64,000 nt of DNA from Lysobacter avium (GTDB lineage: Bacteria; Pseudomonadota; Gammaproteobacteria; Xanthomonadales; Xanthomonadaceae): assembly GCF_015209745.1 (NCBI RefSeq), contig NZ_CP063657.1:2604001-2668000 (forward strand), read 5' to 3'. Below, in pieces: positions 1-8,914 of the stretch; position 1 is the stretch's first letter; the number at the start of each line of letters is the position of its first letter. The notes beneath the pieces are model-generated. The model ran no database searches. It saw nothing but the letters and a program-made list of their open reading frames with translations, and was not told the origin of the DNA. A program made the position numbers and the translations under genes.

Positions 1-1462
1 CCAGCACTGCCAGCGGCCCGTCCCAGGCCACGCCCGGCTCGTCGTCGCCGTTGACCGTGACCCGGCCGCCGGACTCGCGCACCTGGACCACCGGGCCCTG
101 GTCGATGAACAGGCCGGTCAGCTCGATTGCCTCGTTCAGCGAACCACCGCCGTTGTTGCGCAGATCCAGCACCACGCCGTCCACGCCCTGCTTCTTCATG
201 TCCACCAGCAGCTTGGCGACGTCGCGGGTGGCCGAGGCGTAATCGCCGTTGTTGAGGCGGCGGCCCTCGAAGTCCTGGTAGAAACCGGGCAGCTCGATCA
301 CGCCCACGTGCTTGGCCGGCGCATCGCCAATGCCGGGAATCTCCAGCACCTTGGACTTGGCGGCCTGGTCCTCCAGGCGCACCTTGTCACGGGTAATCAC
401 CACCCGCACGGGCTCGCTGTCCAGGCCGGCGCTCGCCGGCACCACGTCCAGGCGGACCTTGGAATCCTTGGGCCCGCGGATCTTCTCGACCACGTTGTCG
501 ATGCGCCAGCCGATCACGTCTTCCATGTTGCCGCTGGTGCCCTGGCCGACCGCCACGACGCGGTCGCCTGGAGCAAGCACGCCGGACTTGTCGGCGGGGC
601 CACCGGGCACGATCTCGCGGATCGCGACGATGTCGTCCTGCTTCTGCAGCACCGCGCCGATGCCTTCCAGCGACAGCGACATGGACAGGTTGAAGTTTTC
701 CGCCGAACGCGGGGTGAAGTAGCTGGTGTGCGGATCGATCGCGTTGGTGTAGCTGTTGAGGAAGGTCTGGAAGACGTCCTGGCCTTCCAACTGGGCGACG
801 TTGTCGGCCAGGTTGGCGTAGCGCTTGTCCAGCGTCTTCGCGATGTCCTTCGATTCCTTGCCCGCCAGCTTCAGGCGCAGCCAGTCGTTGCGGACCGACT
901 GCTTCCACAGCTCGTCCAGCTCGGCGGTGTCTTCCGCCCACGGCGCCTTCTTGCGGTCGTAGTGGAACTGCTCATCACCGCTGAAATCGAAGATGTCCTG
1001 CTTGAGCAGCCCGCGGGCGTGGCGGATGCGCTCGTTCACCCGCTGCCGGTAGAGCGCGAAGATCGCGTAGCCCGGCTCCAGCTCGCCGCTCTTGATGGCG
1101 TCGTCCAGCCGAGTCTTGTAGCGGTCGAACCCGGCGATGTCGGCGGCGGTGAAAAACTGCTTGCCGCCGTCCAGCGCTTCCAGGTAACGCTTGTAGATAT
1201 CAGCCGAGAGCGCGTCGTCCAGCGGCTGCGGCCGGTAGGCATAGCGGCTGTCGGAGAGCAGTCCATAGACCAGCTTGGCCGCAGTGGCCTGGTCAGCGGT
1301 CGGGCCGCTGGGCAGGACCGCCGGCTTGCTGCTGGTGGTGCGGGTCGTCGTCGCCGGCGCCTCGATGGAGGTCGGCGCGGCCACCGGCGCATTGTCGGCG
1401 CGCGCCAGCAGCGCCCACGGAGCGGTCAACAGCAGGGCAAGCAGGGGAGTCTTGGAGATCAT
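1..1462 (-). CDS. prc: Carboxy-terminal processing (tail-specific) protease, Prc/CtpA type, C-terminus cut off
   Basis: Reading from the ATG at 1462, the protein has a signal peptide (MISKTPLLALLL, then an alanine-rich stretch), an N-terminal helical Prc region, a PDZ domain (around GIGAVLQKQDDIVAIREIV and GGPADKSGVLAPGDRV) and the start of the S41 catalytic domain with the DLRNNGGGSLNEA motif. The window ends about 20 residues before the expected catalytic serine, so the Ser-Lys dyad cannot be checked. Family members act in the periplasm and cleave proteins from the C-terminus, including PBP3 and peptidoglycan hydrolases. That fits the downstream neighbours, which include lytic transglycosylases and DacA. 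No strong ribosome binding site is visible. The family call is firm; the activity is inferred. Confidence 0.93.
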   Translation of the reverse strand, partial: MISKTPLLALLLTAPWALLARADNAPVAAPTSIEAPATTTRTTSSKPAVLPSGPTADQATAAKLVYGLLSDSRYAYRPQPLDDALSADIYKRYLEALDGGKQFFTAADIAGFDRYKTRLDDAIKSGELEPGYAIFALYRQRVNERIRHARGLLKQDIFDFSGDEQFHYDRKKAPWAEDTAELDELWKQSVRNDWLRLKLAGKESKDIAKTLDKRYANLADNVAQLEGQDVFQTFLNSYTNAIDPHTSYFTPRSAENFNLSMSLSLEGIGAVLQKQDDIVAIREIVPGGPADKSGVLAPGDRVVAVGQGTSGNMEDVIGWRIDNVVEKIRGPKDSKVRLDVVPASAGLDSEPVRVVITRDKVRLEDQAAKSKVLEIPGIGDAPAKHVGVIELPGFYQDFEGRRLNNGDYASATRDVAKLLVDMKKQGVDGVVLDLRNNGGGSLNEAIELTGLFIDQGPVVQVRESGGRVTVNGDDEPGVAWDGPLAVL

Positions 1463-1745
1463 GAAATTGAGGCTGGAGGGCCGACAGTGAAGGGGATGCA
1501 ACGGACTGGCGCAGTACGGGAAATTCAGATTGCTGACCGCTGGAACCCCCTGACAGTGCCGAAAGTCGCGGGCGCTGTCACGCCGTCATGGCACGGTCAG
1601 GAAGCGATCAGGAGCGGGCGGAGCAAACGCTCGGGGGAAGCTTAGACACGTCAATGCGAAGAACGTGTACGCAAGCACCCAGCGGACGGATGCGCCGCGT
1701 CGGCCAACGCTGACGCCGACGCAACACACCCGGTTGTCGCCTCGC

Positions 1746-2759
1746 TCAGGCGGAAACGGCCAGACCGGCCTCCGCCGCGCTGCGGTCGGCGTGGTAGGAC
1801 GAGCGCACCAGCGGGCCGGAGGCGACGTGGGTAAAGCCCAACGCCAGGCCGAACGTTTCGAAGTGCTTGTACTCCTCCGGCGTCCAGTAGCGCATCACCG
1901 GATGGTGGTGGGCGCTGGGCTGCAGGTACTGGCCGATGGTGATCATGTCCACGTCGTGTGCGCGCAGGTCCCGCAGGGTCTGCTCGACCTGTTCGCGCTC
2001 CTCGCCCAGTCCCAGCATGATCCCGGACTTGGTCACCACGTCGGGATGCTGGGCCTTGAACTTCTGCAGCAGGGTCAGCGACCACTGGTAGTCGGCGCCG
2101 GGGCGCACGTTGCGGTACAGCTCGGGCACCGTTTCCAGGTTGTGGTTGAACACGTCCGGTGGGTTGGCCGCGAGGATTTCCAGCGCGCGCTCCATCCGGC
2201 CCTTGCCGCGGAAGTCCGGGGTCAGGATCTCGATCCGGGTGCCCGGGCTCTGGGCGCGGATCGCGGCGATGCACTCCACGAAATGGGCGGCGCCGCCGTC
2301 GCGCAGGTCGTCGCGGTCGACCGAGGTCACCACCACGTATTTCAGGCCCATGTCGGCGACGGTGCGCGCCAGGTTGGCCGGCTCGGACGCATCCGGCGGC
2401 TTGGGCCGGCCGTGGGCGACGTCGCAGAAACTGCAGCGGCGGGTGCAGACCTCGCCCAGGATCATGAAGGTCGCGGTGCCGTGACCGAAGCACTCGTGAA
2501 TGTTGGGGCAGCTGGCTTCCTCGCACACGGTGACCAGACGGTTCGCGCGCAGCTTCTCCTTCAGCTTGGCCACCGCGTTGCCCGATGGGATGCGGACCCG
2601 GATCCATGACGGCTTGCGCAGCACCGGCGCTTCGGCGAACTGCACCGGCGAGCGGCTGATCTTGTCGCCGGCCAACTGCTTCACGCCCGGCTGCAGGGAC
2701 GCGGGAGCGTCGCCGCTGACAATCGCGAGGGGGATGGACTTGCTGACGCTATCGCTCAT
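1746..2759 (-). CDS. lipA: Lipoyl synthase (radical SAM)
   Basis: The 337-residue protein inserts two sulfur atoms into protein-bound octanoyl groups to make lipoyl cofactors. Both iron-sulfur cluster motifs are intact: the auxiliary cluster CX4CX5C (Cys79, Cys84, Cys90) and the radical SAM CX3CX2C (Cys105, Cys109, Cys112). Length is normal for LipA, with a short variable N-terminus. It lies 34 bp downstream of lipB on the same strand, so the octanoyl-transfer and sulfur-insertion steps are probably co-transcribed. A client protein, GcvH, is encoded in this window near 47.8 kb. I found no clear terminator after the gene. Confidence 0.98.
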   Translation of the reverse strand: MSDSVSKSIPLAIVSGDAPASLQPGVKQLAGDKISRSPVQFAEAPVLRKPSWIRVRIPSGNAVAKLKEKLRANRLVTVCEEASCPNIHECFGHGTATFMILGEVCTRRCSFCDVAHGRPKPPDASEPANLARTVADMGLKYVVVTSVDRDDLRDGGAAHFVECIAAIRAQSPGTRIEILTPDFRGKGRMERALEILAANPPDVFNHNLETVPELYRNVRPGADYQWSLTLLQKFKAQHPDVVTKSGIMLGLGEEREQVEQTLRDLRAHDVDMITIGQYLQPSAHHHPVMRYWTPEEYKHFETFGLALGFTHVASGPLVRSSYHADRSAAEAGLAVSA

Positions 2760-2793
2760 GGAGAATCCGGGACGTGGATGCGGGGGACGCCGC

Positions 2794-3552
2794 TCAGAGC
2801 GTGGGCAGGGCCGGCGGCGGGGCCTCGTCGACCTTCAGGCCAAACTGCGCGGCGAAGTGTTCGACCAGCGCCGGCTTGACGGCCTGCAGCCCCGAGGGAC
2901 CGCCCAAGTCTACCATCGAGGTCACCCGCAAACCCGCGTAACCACAGGGATTGATGCGTGTGAACGGGGACAGGTCCATGTCGATGTTGAAGGCCAGGCC
3001 GTGGAAGCTGCAGCCTCGGCGGACGCGGATGCCGAGCGCGGCGATCTTGGCTCCGGCGACGTACACGCCGGGCGCGCCGTCGCGGCGGCCGGCCTCGATA
3101 TTCCAGTCCGCCAGCGTGTCGATCACCGCCTGCTCCACCCGGGCCACGTAGTCGCGTACGCCGACCTTGACCCGGCGCAGGTCCAGCAACGGATACAGCA
3201 CCAGCTGGCCGGGGCCGTGGTAGGTCACCTGACCGCCGCGGTCGACCTGGACCACGGGGATGTCGCCAGCCGCCAGGACGTGCTCGGCGCGACCGCTCTG
3301 GCCGAGGGTGAACACCGGATCGTGTTCCACCAGCCACAGCTCATCGGGCGTATCGCCGTTGCGGTGATCGGTGAAGTCCTGCATCGCGCGCCAGACCGGT
3401 TCATACGGCCGCCGGCCGAGGTCGCGCAGCACGGCGTTAGGCAGAGTGCGCGCGGCCGTGCTCGACTGCACCGCTGCGGCTGGCATTGCGTCGGGGGCGA
3501 GGCCAGGGTCGTGGGGTTCGAGGGCGTTTGCAGAGCGCGTTACAGCGTCCAC
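2794..3552 (-). CDS. lipB: Octanoyltransferase (lipoate biosynthesis)
   Basis: LipB moves the octanoyl group from acyl carrier protein onto lipoyl domains, the step before LipA. The family core is visible from about residue 40: [11 protein letters not shown], the [16 protein letters not shown] block, [19 protein letters not shown], and the later [13 protein letters not shown] block with the conserved lysine, followed by [13 protein letters not shown]. The first ATG overlaps the end of the DUF493 gene by 13 bp and adds about 35 poorly conserved residues. An internal ATG at 3486 (MPAAAVQ) is an alternative start, because the conserved region only begins later. The overlap suggests translational coupling with DUF493, as in the ybeD-lipB neighbourhood of enterobacteria. 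Confidence 0.97.
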   Translation of the reverse strand: MDAVTRSANALEPHDPGLAPDAMPAAAVQSSTAARTLPNAVLRDLGRRPYEPVWRAMQDFTDHRNGDTPDELWLVEHDPVFTLGQSGRAEHVLAAGDIPVVQVDRGGQVTYHGPGQLVLYPLLDLRRVKVGVRDYVARVEQAVIDTLADWNIEAGRRDGAPGVYVAGAKIAALGIRVRRGCSFHGLAFNIDMDLSPFTRINPCGYAGLRVTSMVDLGGPSGLQAVKPALVEHFAAQFGLKVDEAPPPALPTL

Positions 3553-3818
3553 TTCACTTCCGGATGGTCGCGCAGCAGCTGGTGGGCAAAGTCGTACTGC
3601 TCACGGCTCTCGGCGTGGAAGGTCAGGCGCACGCACACGTAGCGGCTGTTACGCGAATGCCTGCAGTCGGTGCGCTCGGTCAGCACCTGGATGCCGCCAT
3701 CGATCAGTCGCTGGGGAAGTTCGGTCTCCAGCCCGGAGTCGGCGGCGCCCATCGCGCTGAGCTCGAACTCACCGGGAAACTGGAAGCCATGTTCGGGATT
3801 GTCGGATGTCAGTTCCAT
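3540..3818 (-). CDS. DUF493 / YbeD family protein
   Basis: A 92-residue cytosolic protein of the UPF0250 (YbeD) family, with the typical [13 protein letters not shown] start, a central [11 protein letters not shown] segment and the family-type [21 protein letters not shown] strand-helix region, which resembles a small ACT-like alpha-beta fold. Its position between dacA and lipB is the same as in Escherichia coli (dacA-ybeD-lipB-lipA), which supports the assignment. Function is unknown. The conserved neighbourhood is the only hint, pointing at lipoylation or envelope biogenesis. Confidence 0.93.
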   Translation of the reverse strand: MELTSDNPEHGFQFPGEFELSAMGAADSGLETELPQRLIDGGIQVLTERTDCRHSRNSRYVCVRLTFHAESREQYDFAHQLLRDHPEVKWTL

Positions 3819-3852
3819 GCTTCAACTCGCTTGTCTGTCAGCTCTGAATCGG

Positions 3853-5088
3853 TCAGGTCGACTTCCACCACATCAGCAGCTCGTGCCACAGGCGCTTGAA
3901 GAAGCCTGCGCGCTCGACCGCCTGCAGTGCAACCAGCGGGCGCTCGGCGACGACCTCGCCATCGAGCATCACTTTCACGGTGCCGATCGCCTGCCCCTTC
4001 TCGATCGGGGCGACCAGCGTGGCCGGCACGTCCATGGTGGGCTGCAACTGCTCGTAACGGCCGCGCGGCACCGTCACCAGCAGCGGCTCGGCGACGCCCA
4101 GCTCCAGCGTATCCACGGCGCCCTTCCACAGCTTGTGGGTCGCCACCGCGGTGTTGCCGTCGTACAGCTTGTGGGTTTCGTAGAAGCGGAAGCCCCAGTT
4201 GAGCAGCGCCTGGCTGTCGCTGGCCCGCTGCTTCTCGGAGGTGGAGCCGAGGACGACGGACACCAGGCGCTGATCATCCCGCTTGGCCGAGGCCATCAGG
4301 CAGTAGCCGGCGCCGGAGGTATGACCGGTCTTGATGCCGTCCACGGTGCTGTCGCGCCACAGGAGCACGTTGCGGTTGGGCTGGGTGATCGGCCCGACCG
4401 TGAACTCCTTGATCTTGTTGTAGGAGTAGGTCTCGGGGAAGTCGCGCGCAAGGCCGATGCCGAGCAGCGCCAGATCGTGCGCGGAGGACAGGTGGCCCTC
4501 GTCGGGCAGTCCGGTCGCGTTGGCGAAGTGGGAGTTCTTCATGCCCAGGCGCTTGGCGTACTGGTTCATCAGCGCGGCGAAGGCGGATTCGCTGCCGGCG
4601 ACGTGCTCGGCCAGGGCGATCGCGGCATCGTTGCCGGACTGCACCACCATGCCTTTTTCCATCTCCAGCAGCGGCGCGGTCTGGTTGACCTGGAAGCCGG
4701 AGTAACTGCCGTCGGTGCCCGCCCCGCCCTTGCGCCACGCGTTCTCGGTCATCATCACCTGGTCGGTCGGCTTGACCTTGCCGCCGGCCATCTCGGCGGC
4801 GATGACGTAGCTGGTCATCACCTTGGTGATGCTGGCCGGCTCCAGGGGTTCGTCGATGTTCTCGCCAGCCAGGACATTGCCGCTGGCGGCATCCATCAGG
4901 ATCCACGCGGTGCCGACGATCGCCGGAGGCGGCGGTACCGGAAGCGCCTCGCTGGCCGGCGCCTGTTCGGCAGCCTCGGGCTGCGGAGTCGGTTGCGGGG
5001 TGGGCTGGGGCGCCGGGGTCTGTGCGAACGCGAGGCCGAAAGCGAAAGTGGTGAGCGCGGCGATGCCAATTGCGCGGTAGGACTTCAT
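3853..5088 (-). CDS. dacA: D-alanyl-D-alanine carboxypeptidase (PBP5/6 type)
   Basis: This 411-residue periplasmic enzyme trims the terminal D-alanine from peptidoglycan pentapeptides. The penicillin-binding motifs are complete: SITK (Ser86, Lys89), SGN (151-153) and KTG (253-255). A signal peptide (MKSYRAIGIAALTTFAFGLAFA) is followed by a proline-glutamine-rich linker with PQPT repeats. The C-terminal domain ends in a short amphipathic anchor, MWWKST. I start it at the ATG with a GGAG Shine-Dalgarno about ten bases upstream. The reading frame stays open much further upstream, but only as an antisense-free shadow of rlpA. It lies 61 bp after rlpA and shares its transcription direction. Confidence 0.96.
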   Translation of the reverse strand: MKSYRAIGIAALTTFAFGLAFAQTPAPQPTPQPTPQPEAAEQAPASEALPVPPPPAIVGTAWILMDAASGNVLAGENIDEPLEPASITKVMTSYVIAAEMAGGKVKPTDQVMMTENAWRKGGAGTDGSYSGFQVNQTAPLLEMEKGMVVQSGNDAAIALAEHVAGSESAFAALMNQYAKRLGMKNSHFANATGLPDEGHLSSAHDLALLGIGLARDFPETYSYNKIKEFTVGPITQPNRNVLLWRDSTVDGIKTGHTSGAGYCLMASAKRDDQRLVSVVLGSTSEKQRASDSQALLNWGFRFYETHKLYDGNTAVATHKLWKGAVDTLELGVAEPLLVTVPRGRYEQLQPTMDVPATLVAPIEKGQAIGTVKVMLDGEVVAERPLVALQAVERAGFFKRLWHELLMWWKST

Positions 5089-5149
5089 TGGTGAACTGCT
5101 CCGGGTCGGCGCGGGGCCGATGGGTATCGATGTCGAAAGGGAAACGAAA

Positions 5150-6550
5150 CTAGTCTTTGACGCGTTGCGGCGTGCCGAAGCCGAGGCCGGCGATACGGCT
5201 GGCCAGGCCGTTGGCGGCCGCCGCTTCCAGCGGACCGACCCGCACGCGCCAGACCTGGCGGCCGTTGGCCATGCCGTCGTGCAGGTTGGCGGCGGCGATG
5301 CCGGCACCGCGCAGGGTGGCCAACGCGCGGTCGGCATTGTCGCGCGCGGTGAAACTGGCCACCTGCAGGACCACGCCCTCGCCAACGTCGCTGGCCTGGA
5401 TGACGCCGGCGGTCGCGGCAGATGCAGGAGCCGCCGCTGGAACGGTGTTCGATGTGGCCGGGGCGCCCGTCGGCGCGCGAGCCGGGACTGCGGCAGCGGT
5501 CGCCTGGGCAGAGGCTTTCGCGCCCTCAGGAGCGTTCCGCACGACATGGCCACCAACGATGCTGATGTGGCGCTCGGCCATCCACGCATCGAAATCATCG
5601 GCGGTCATCGCGCGGCCGTCGCGGCTCATCTGGAACCGCCAGTCTTCGGCGTCGCCCTTGGCCGCGACGGACGCGGGGGCGGGGACGGAGGCGGCAAGGG
5701 CCACAGGCGCAGCGCTGGCTGCGGTCGCTGAAGTCGCTGAAGTCGCCGCAGTCGCCGCAGTCGCCGCAGGCAGTTTGGCGACCAGCGAATCCATCGAACT
5801 GGTGGTGGTCGGCGTCGCGGCAACCCGCTTGGATGCAGTAGCGGTCGGGGTGGTAGCAGAAGCCGGCGCCGGCGCGGCCACAAATTGCGTCGGCGGCGAC
5901 TCACCGGGTTGCAGCGCGCGCACCTCGACCCGGCCGGTACCGGCGGGATGGACGCCCAGCTTGACCGCCGCGGCGTAGCTCAGGTCCACCACCCGGCCAT
6001 CGTGGAACGGTCCGCGGTCGTTGACCCGGACCACCACCGAGCGGCCGTTGTCCAGGTTGGTGATCCGGGCAAAACTGGGCAGCGGCAGCGACTTGTGCGC
6101 GGCGGTGAAGGCATACATGTCGTAGACCTCCATGTTGGAGGTGCGCCGTCCGTGGAACTTGTTGCCGTAATAGGACGCAGTGCCGCGCTCGACGAAACCC
6201 GTGGTGTCGTTGAGCACCTGGTAGTTCTTGCCCAGCACGGCATAGGTTGGCCGGTTGCCGTAGGCCGAACGTGGCTCGGCGACCACTTCGGGCTCGGGAA
6301 TCAGCGAGACATCGATGTCGATGTTCGGCGCGGAGTCCTTGATGTGCGGCGCGTAGAGCCCGCCGGCCGTGTAGTGGCCGCGCTTGGACAGGTCTTCCTG
6401 CGCCGGCGGATACGGCGACTTTCCGCGCACCGTGTGACCGGCCGCCTTGGCCGTGCCCGCCGTGTCAGCCGGAGGATCGGATTTCTTGCCGGGACCGCTG
6501 GCGCAGGCGGCCAGGCCGAGGACGAGGCCGGCCCCCAGCAGCCGCTTCAT
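5150..6550 (-). CDS. rlpA: Septal ring lytic transglycosylase RlpA, lipoprotein with SPOR domain
   Basis: A 466-residue outer-membrane lipoprotein. The lipobox is LAAC in MKRLLGAGLVLGLAACASG. The double-psi beta-barrel RlpA domain lies around residues 120-215 (FVERGTASYYGNKFHGRRTS and VVRVNDRGPFHDGRVVDLS, with the catalytic-type Asp and His-Gly residues). A long Ala/Thr-rich low-complexity linker with runs of ATAATSA repeats follows. The C-terminus (about 385-460, VLQVASFTARDNADRALATL) is a SPOR domain that binds denuded septal glycan. Its start overlaps the stop of mltB by four bases (ATGA), so the two transglycosylases are translationally coupled. The repeat-rich linker may vary in length between strains. 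Confidence 0.95.
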   Translation of the reverse strand: MKRLLGAGLVLGLAACASGPGKKSDPPADTAGTAKAAGHTVRGKSPYPPAQEDLSKRGHYTAGGLYAPHIKDSAPNIDIDVSLIPEPEVVAEPRSAYGNRPTYAVLGKNYQVLNDTTGFVERGTASYYGNKFHGRRTSNMEVYDMYAFTAAHKSLPLPSFARITNLDNGRSVVVRVNDRGPFHDGRVVDLSYAAAVKLGVHPAGTGRVEVRALQPGESPPTQFVAAPAPASATTPTATASKRVAATPTTTSSMDSLVAKLPAATAATAATSATSATAASAAPVALAASVPAPASVAAKGDAEDWRFQMSRDGRAMTADDFDAWMAERHISIVGGHVVRNAPEGAKASAQATAAAVPARAPTGAPATSNTVPAAAPASAATAGVIQASDVGEGVVLQVASFTARDNADRALATLRGAGIAAANLHDGMANGRQVWRVRVGPLEAAAANGLASRIAGLGFGTPQRVKD

Positions 6551-7701
6551 GCGCCCGGACGGCCACTGGCCGGAACTGCCGCGAGCGGATTCTCCCGCCC
6601 CGCGATCGCCTCGGACAGCTGGTACACCGCCATCGCGTAGTGCTTGGAGATGTTGTAGCGGGTGATCGCGTAGAAGTTCTGGTAGCCCAGCCAGTACTCC
6701 GGCCCGTTCACGCCGTCCAGGTTGAGCAGGGTTGCGTTGCCGGCACCGGCGATGGGCGTCTGCGGCTTGTAACCCCGTGCAGCCAGCTGCTCCAGCGTGT
6801 AGCGCGGCTCCAGACCTTCCGGCTCGAACGCAGCGGCACCCTTGGCCCGCACCGCGCGCGAGACGATCGGCTCGCCGCGCTTCCAGCCGCCCTTCTTGAC
6901 GAAGTAGTTGGCGACCGAGGCGAACACGTCATCGAGGTTGTTGAACAGGTCGACCTTGCCGTCGCCATTGCCGTCGACCGCGTAGTCGCGGTAACTGGAC
7001 GGCATGAACTGGCCCCAGCCCATCGCCCCGGCGTAGCTGCCCTTGAGCGTGGTCACGTCGAAGCCGTTTTCCTTGCCCATCGCAAACAGCTGGGCGAGCT
7101 CGTCGCGGAAGAACTGCTCGCGGTTGTTCTCGCGCTCGATCCGGCCGGGTTCGTTGGTCCGCGGGTACGCGAAAGCGAGGGTGTACAGGGCATCCACCAC
7201 CGGGTAACTGCCGGTGTTGCCGCCGTAGCTGGTTTCCACCCCGATGATCGCGACGATGATCTCGGCGGGGACGCCGTATTGCGCCTCGACCTTGTGCAGC
7301 GCGGCGCGGTGCTTGGCGAGGAACGCCTTGCCGGCGGTGATGCGCTGCTGGGAGATGAAGATCGGCCGGTAGTCCTTCCACGGCTTGGCTTCGGCCGGCC
7401 GCGACATGGCCGCGATGATGCCCTCGCGCATCTGCGCCTTGGCCATCACCGAAGTGATGTAGGCGGCATCGACGTCGTACTTGGCCGAGGTGGTGCGGAT
7501 GAACTCGGGGACGGCGACCGAGAGAGGTTGCGCGTTGGACACCACCGGCTGGCTCGGCGGCTTCGGCGGGGAGGTCTCGTCGGGCACCAGGATCGTGGAT
7601 GCGGAGGACGGGTTTTCAGTGGGCTGGACCGGCGTGGCGCAGGCGACCAGGGCGAACGGGAGCGCACATAGCAGGGCGCGGCTGGCAAGGGTTCGGCTCA
7701 T
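6547..7701 (-). CDS. mltB: Lytic murein transglycosylase B, lipoprotein
   Basis: A 384-residue enzyme that cleaves glycan strands to 1,6-anhydro-muramyl products. The start chosen gives a lipoprotein signal (MSRTLASRALLCALPFALVACA, lipobox LVAC). The catalytic-type glutamate lies in AIIGVETSYGGNTGSYPVVDAL, followed by AGAMGWGQFMPSSYRDYAVD, both hallmarks of the SltB/MltB family. The frame remains open 37 codons upstream, into the end of rodA, but that start would hide the signal peptide. A minus-10-like box lies seven bases before the chosen ATG. The 3' end overlaps rlpA by four bases. Confidence 0.96.
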   Translation of the reverse strand: MSRTLASRALLCALPFALVACATPVQPTENPSSASTILVPDETSPPKPPSQPVVSNAQPLSVAVPEFIRTTSAKYDVDAAYITSVMAKAQMREGIIAAMSRPAEAKPWKDYRPIFISQQRITAGKAFLAKHRAALHKVEAQYGVPAEIIVAIIGVETSYGGNTGSYPVVDALYTLAFAYPRTNEPGRIERENNREQFFRDELAQLFAMGKENGFDVTTLKGSYAGAMGWGQFMPSSYRDYAVDGNGDGKVDLFNNLDDVFASVANYFVKKGGWKRGEPIVSRAVRAKGAAAFEPEGLEPRYTLEQLAARGYKPQTPIAGAGNATLLNLDGVNGPEYWLGYQNFYAITRYNISKHYAMAVYQLSEAIAGRENPLAAVPASGRPGA

Positions 7702-7708
7702 TGGGACG

Positions 7709-7737
7709 AGGTTAGCACTTGTTCGCAAATGCCTGAA
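7709..7737 (-). promoter_or_regulatory. Candidate promoter directly abutting mltB
   Basis: On the minus strand TTCAGG and TAACCT are separated by 17 bp. TAACCT ends seven bases before the mltB ATG, with no Shine-Dalgarno between. This would start transcription at or next to the start codon, giving a leaderless mltB-rlpA-dacA mRNA in addition to read-through from rodA. The boxes were found by eye only. Confidence 0.4.
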
Positions 7738-7801
7738 CCGCCCCAGGGCGACGAATGACGCCCAGTCAGCGTGTGTTGTCGATGCATCCGGACCGCCGTT
7801 T

Positions 7802-8914
7802 TCAATGGCCATGGACCGGGCGATGGGCGCGCACCGCCATGACCACGCCCATCCCGGCCAGCAGCGACACCGCCGAGGTGCCGCCGTAGCTGAGCAGCGG
7901 CATCGGTACCCCGACCACCGGCAACATGCCGGCGACCATGCCGCCGTTGACCACCACGTAGACGAAGAACGCCAGCCCGAGCGCGCCAGTCAGCAGCCGC
8001 GAATACCCGTCCCGCGCCTGCGCCGATACCCACAGGCAGCGCCCGACCACGAACAGGTAAAGGCCCAGCGTGATTGCCACGCCGATCCAGCCGAACTCCT
8101 CGCTGAGGACGGCGAAGATGAAGTCGGTGGTGTGCTCGGGAATGTAGTTCAGGTGCGACTGGCTGCCATCGCCCCAGCCCTTGCCGGTCAGGCCGCCTCC
8201 GCCGATGGCAATCTTGGACTGGATGATGTTCCAGCCGGCGCCCAGCGGGTCGCGCTCGGGATCCAGGAACATCAGGATGCGGTCCTTCTGGTAGGGCCTG
8301 AACATCCAGAACCACGCCGCCGGCGCGGCCACGGCAATGCTCCCCGCCGCGGCGACGAACCACCACCACGACAGCCCGGCCAGGTAGAGCACGAACGCGC
8401 CGCTGATGCCGACCAGCAAGGCCGTGCCCAGGTCCGGTTGCAGCAGGACCAGTCCGGTCGGCAGCGCGATCAGGACCATCGCGACCACGGTGGCGCGGAA
8501 GGACGGCGGCAACGGCGCGCGGTTGAGTTGCCAGGCGACCATCATCGGCAGGCTCAGCTTGAGCACCTCGGCCGGCTGGAAGTAGAACACCCCCAGGTTG
8601 ATCCAGTGCCCGCCGTGGCGGCCCTGGCCAATGAACAGGACGATCAGCAGCGGCACGATCGTCGCGGCGTAGGCCAGCGGCGTCCAGTTGCGCAGTTGCA
8701 GCGGCGATACCCGCGATAGCAGCCACATCACTCCCAGGCCGATGACGAAGCGCGAGGCCTGCGCCATCACCAGCGCCTCGGACTTGCCGCCGGCGCTGTA
8801 GAGCACGGCCAGGCCAATGCCCATCAGCGCCAGCAGGGCCGCCAGCAACAGCAGGTCCAGGGTGCGGGTGAATCGCGCGGCCATGTCCAGCAGCCAGCGC
8901 AGGATGGTCCTCAT
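7802..8914 (-). CDS. rodA: Rod-shape peptidoglycan polymerase RodA (SEDS family)
   Basis: A 370-residue integral membrane glycosyltransferase of the SEDS family that polymerises lipid II during cell elongation in partnership with PBP2. About ten hydrophobic segments are visible. SEDS signature blocks include the LLQPDLGTALLVGISG region, the large periplasmic loop with GAGWNIIQSKIAIGGGGLTGKGW and PEHTTDFIFAVLSEEFGW, and the C-terminal GVPMPLLSYGGTS. Its ATG overlaps the mrdA stop codon by four bases, so RodA and PBP2 are translationally coupled, as expected for a one-to-one complex. Confidence 0.98.
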   Translation of the reverse strand: MRTILRWLLDMAARFTRTLDLLLLAALLALMGIGLAVLYSAGGKSEALVMAQASRFVIGLGVMWLLSRVSPLQLRNWTPLAYAATIVPLLIVLFIGQGRHGGHWINLGVFYFQPAEVLKLSLPMMVAWQLNRAPLPPSFRATVVAMVLIALPTGLVLLQPDLGTALLVGISGAFVLYLAGLSWWWFVAAAGSIAVAAPAAWFWMFRPYQKDRILMFLDPERDPLGAGWNIIQSKIAIGGGGLTGKGWGDGSQSHLNYIPEHTTDFIFAVLSEEFGWIGVAITLGLYLFVVGRCLWVSAQARDGYSRLLTGALGLAFFVYVVVNGGMVAGMLPVVGVPMPLLSYGGTSAVSLLAGMGVVMAVRAHRPVHGH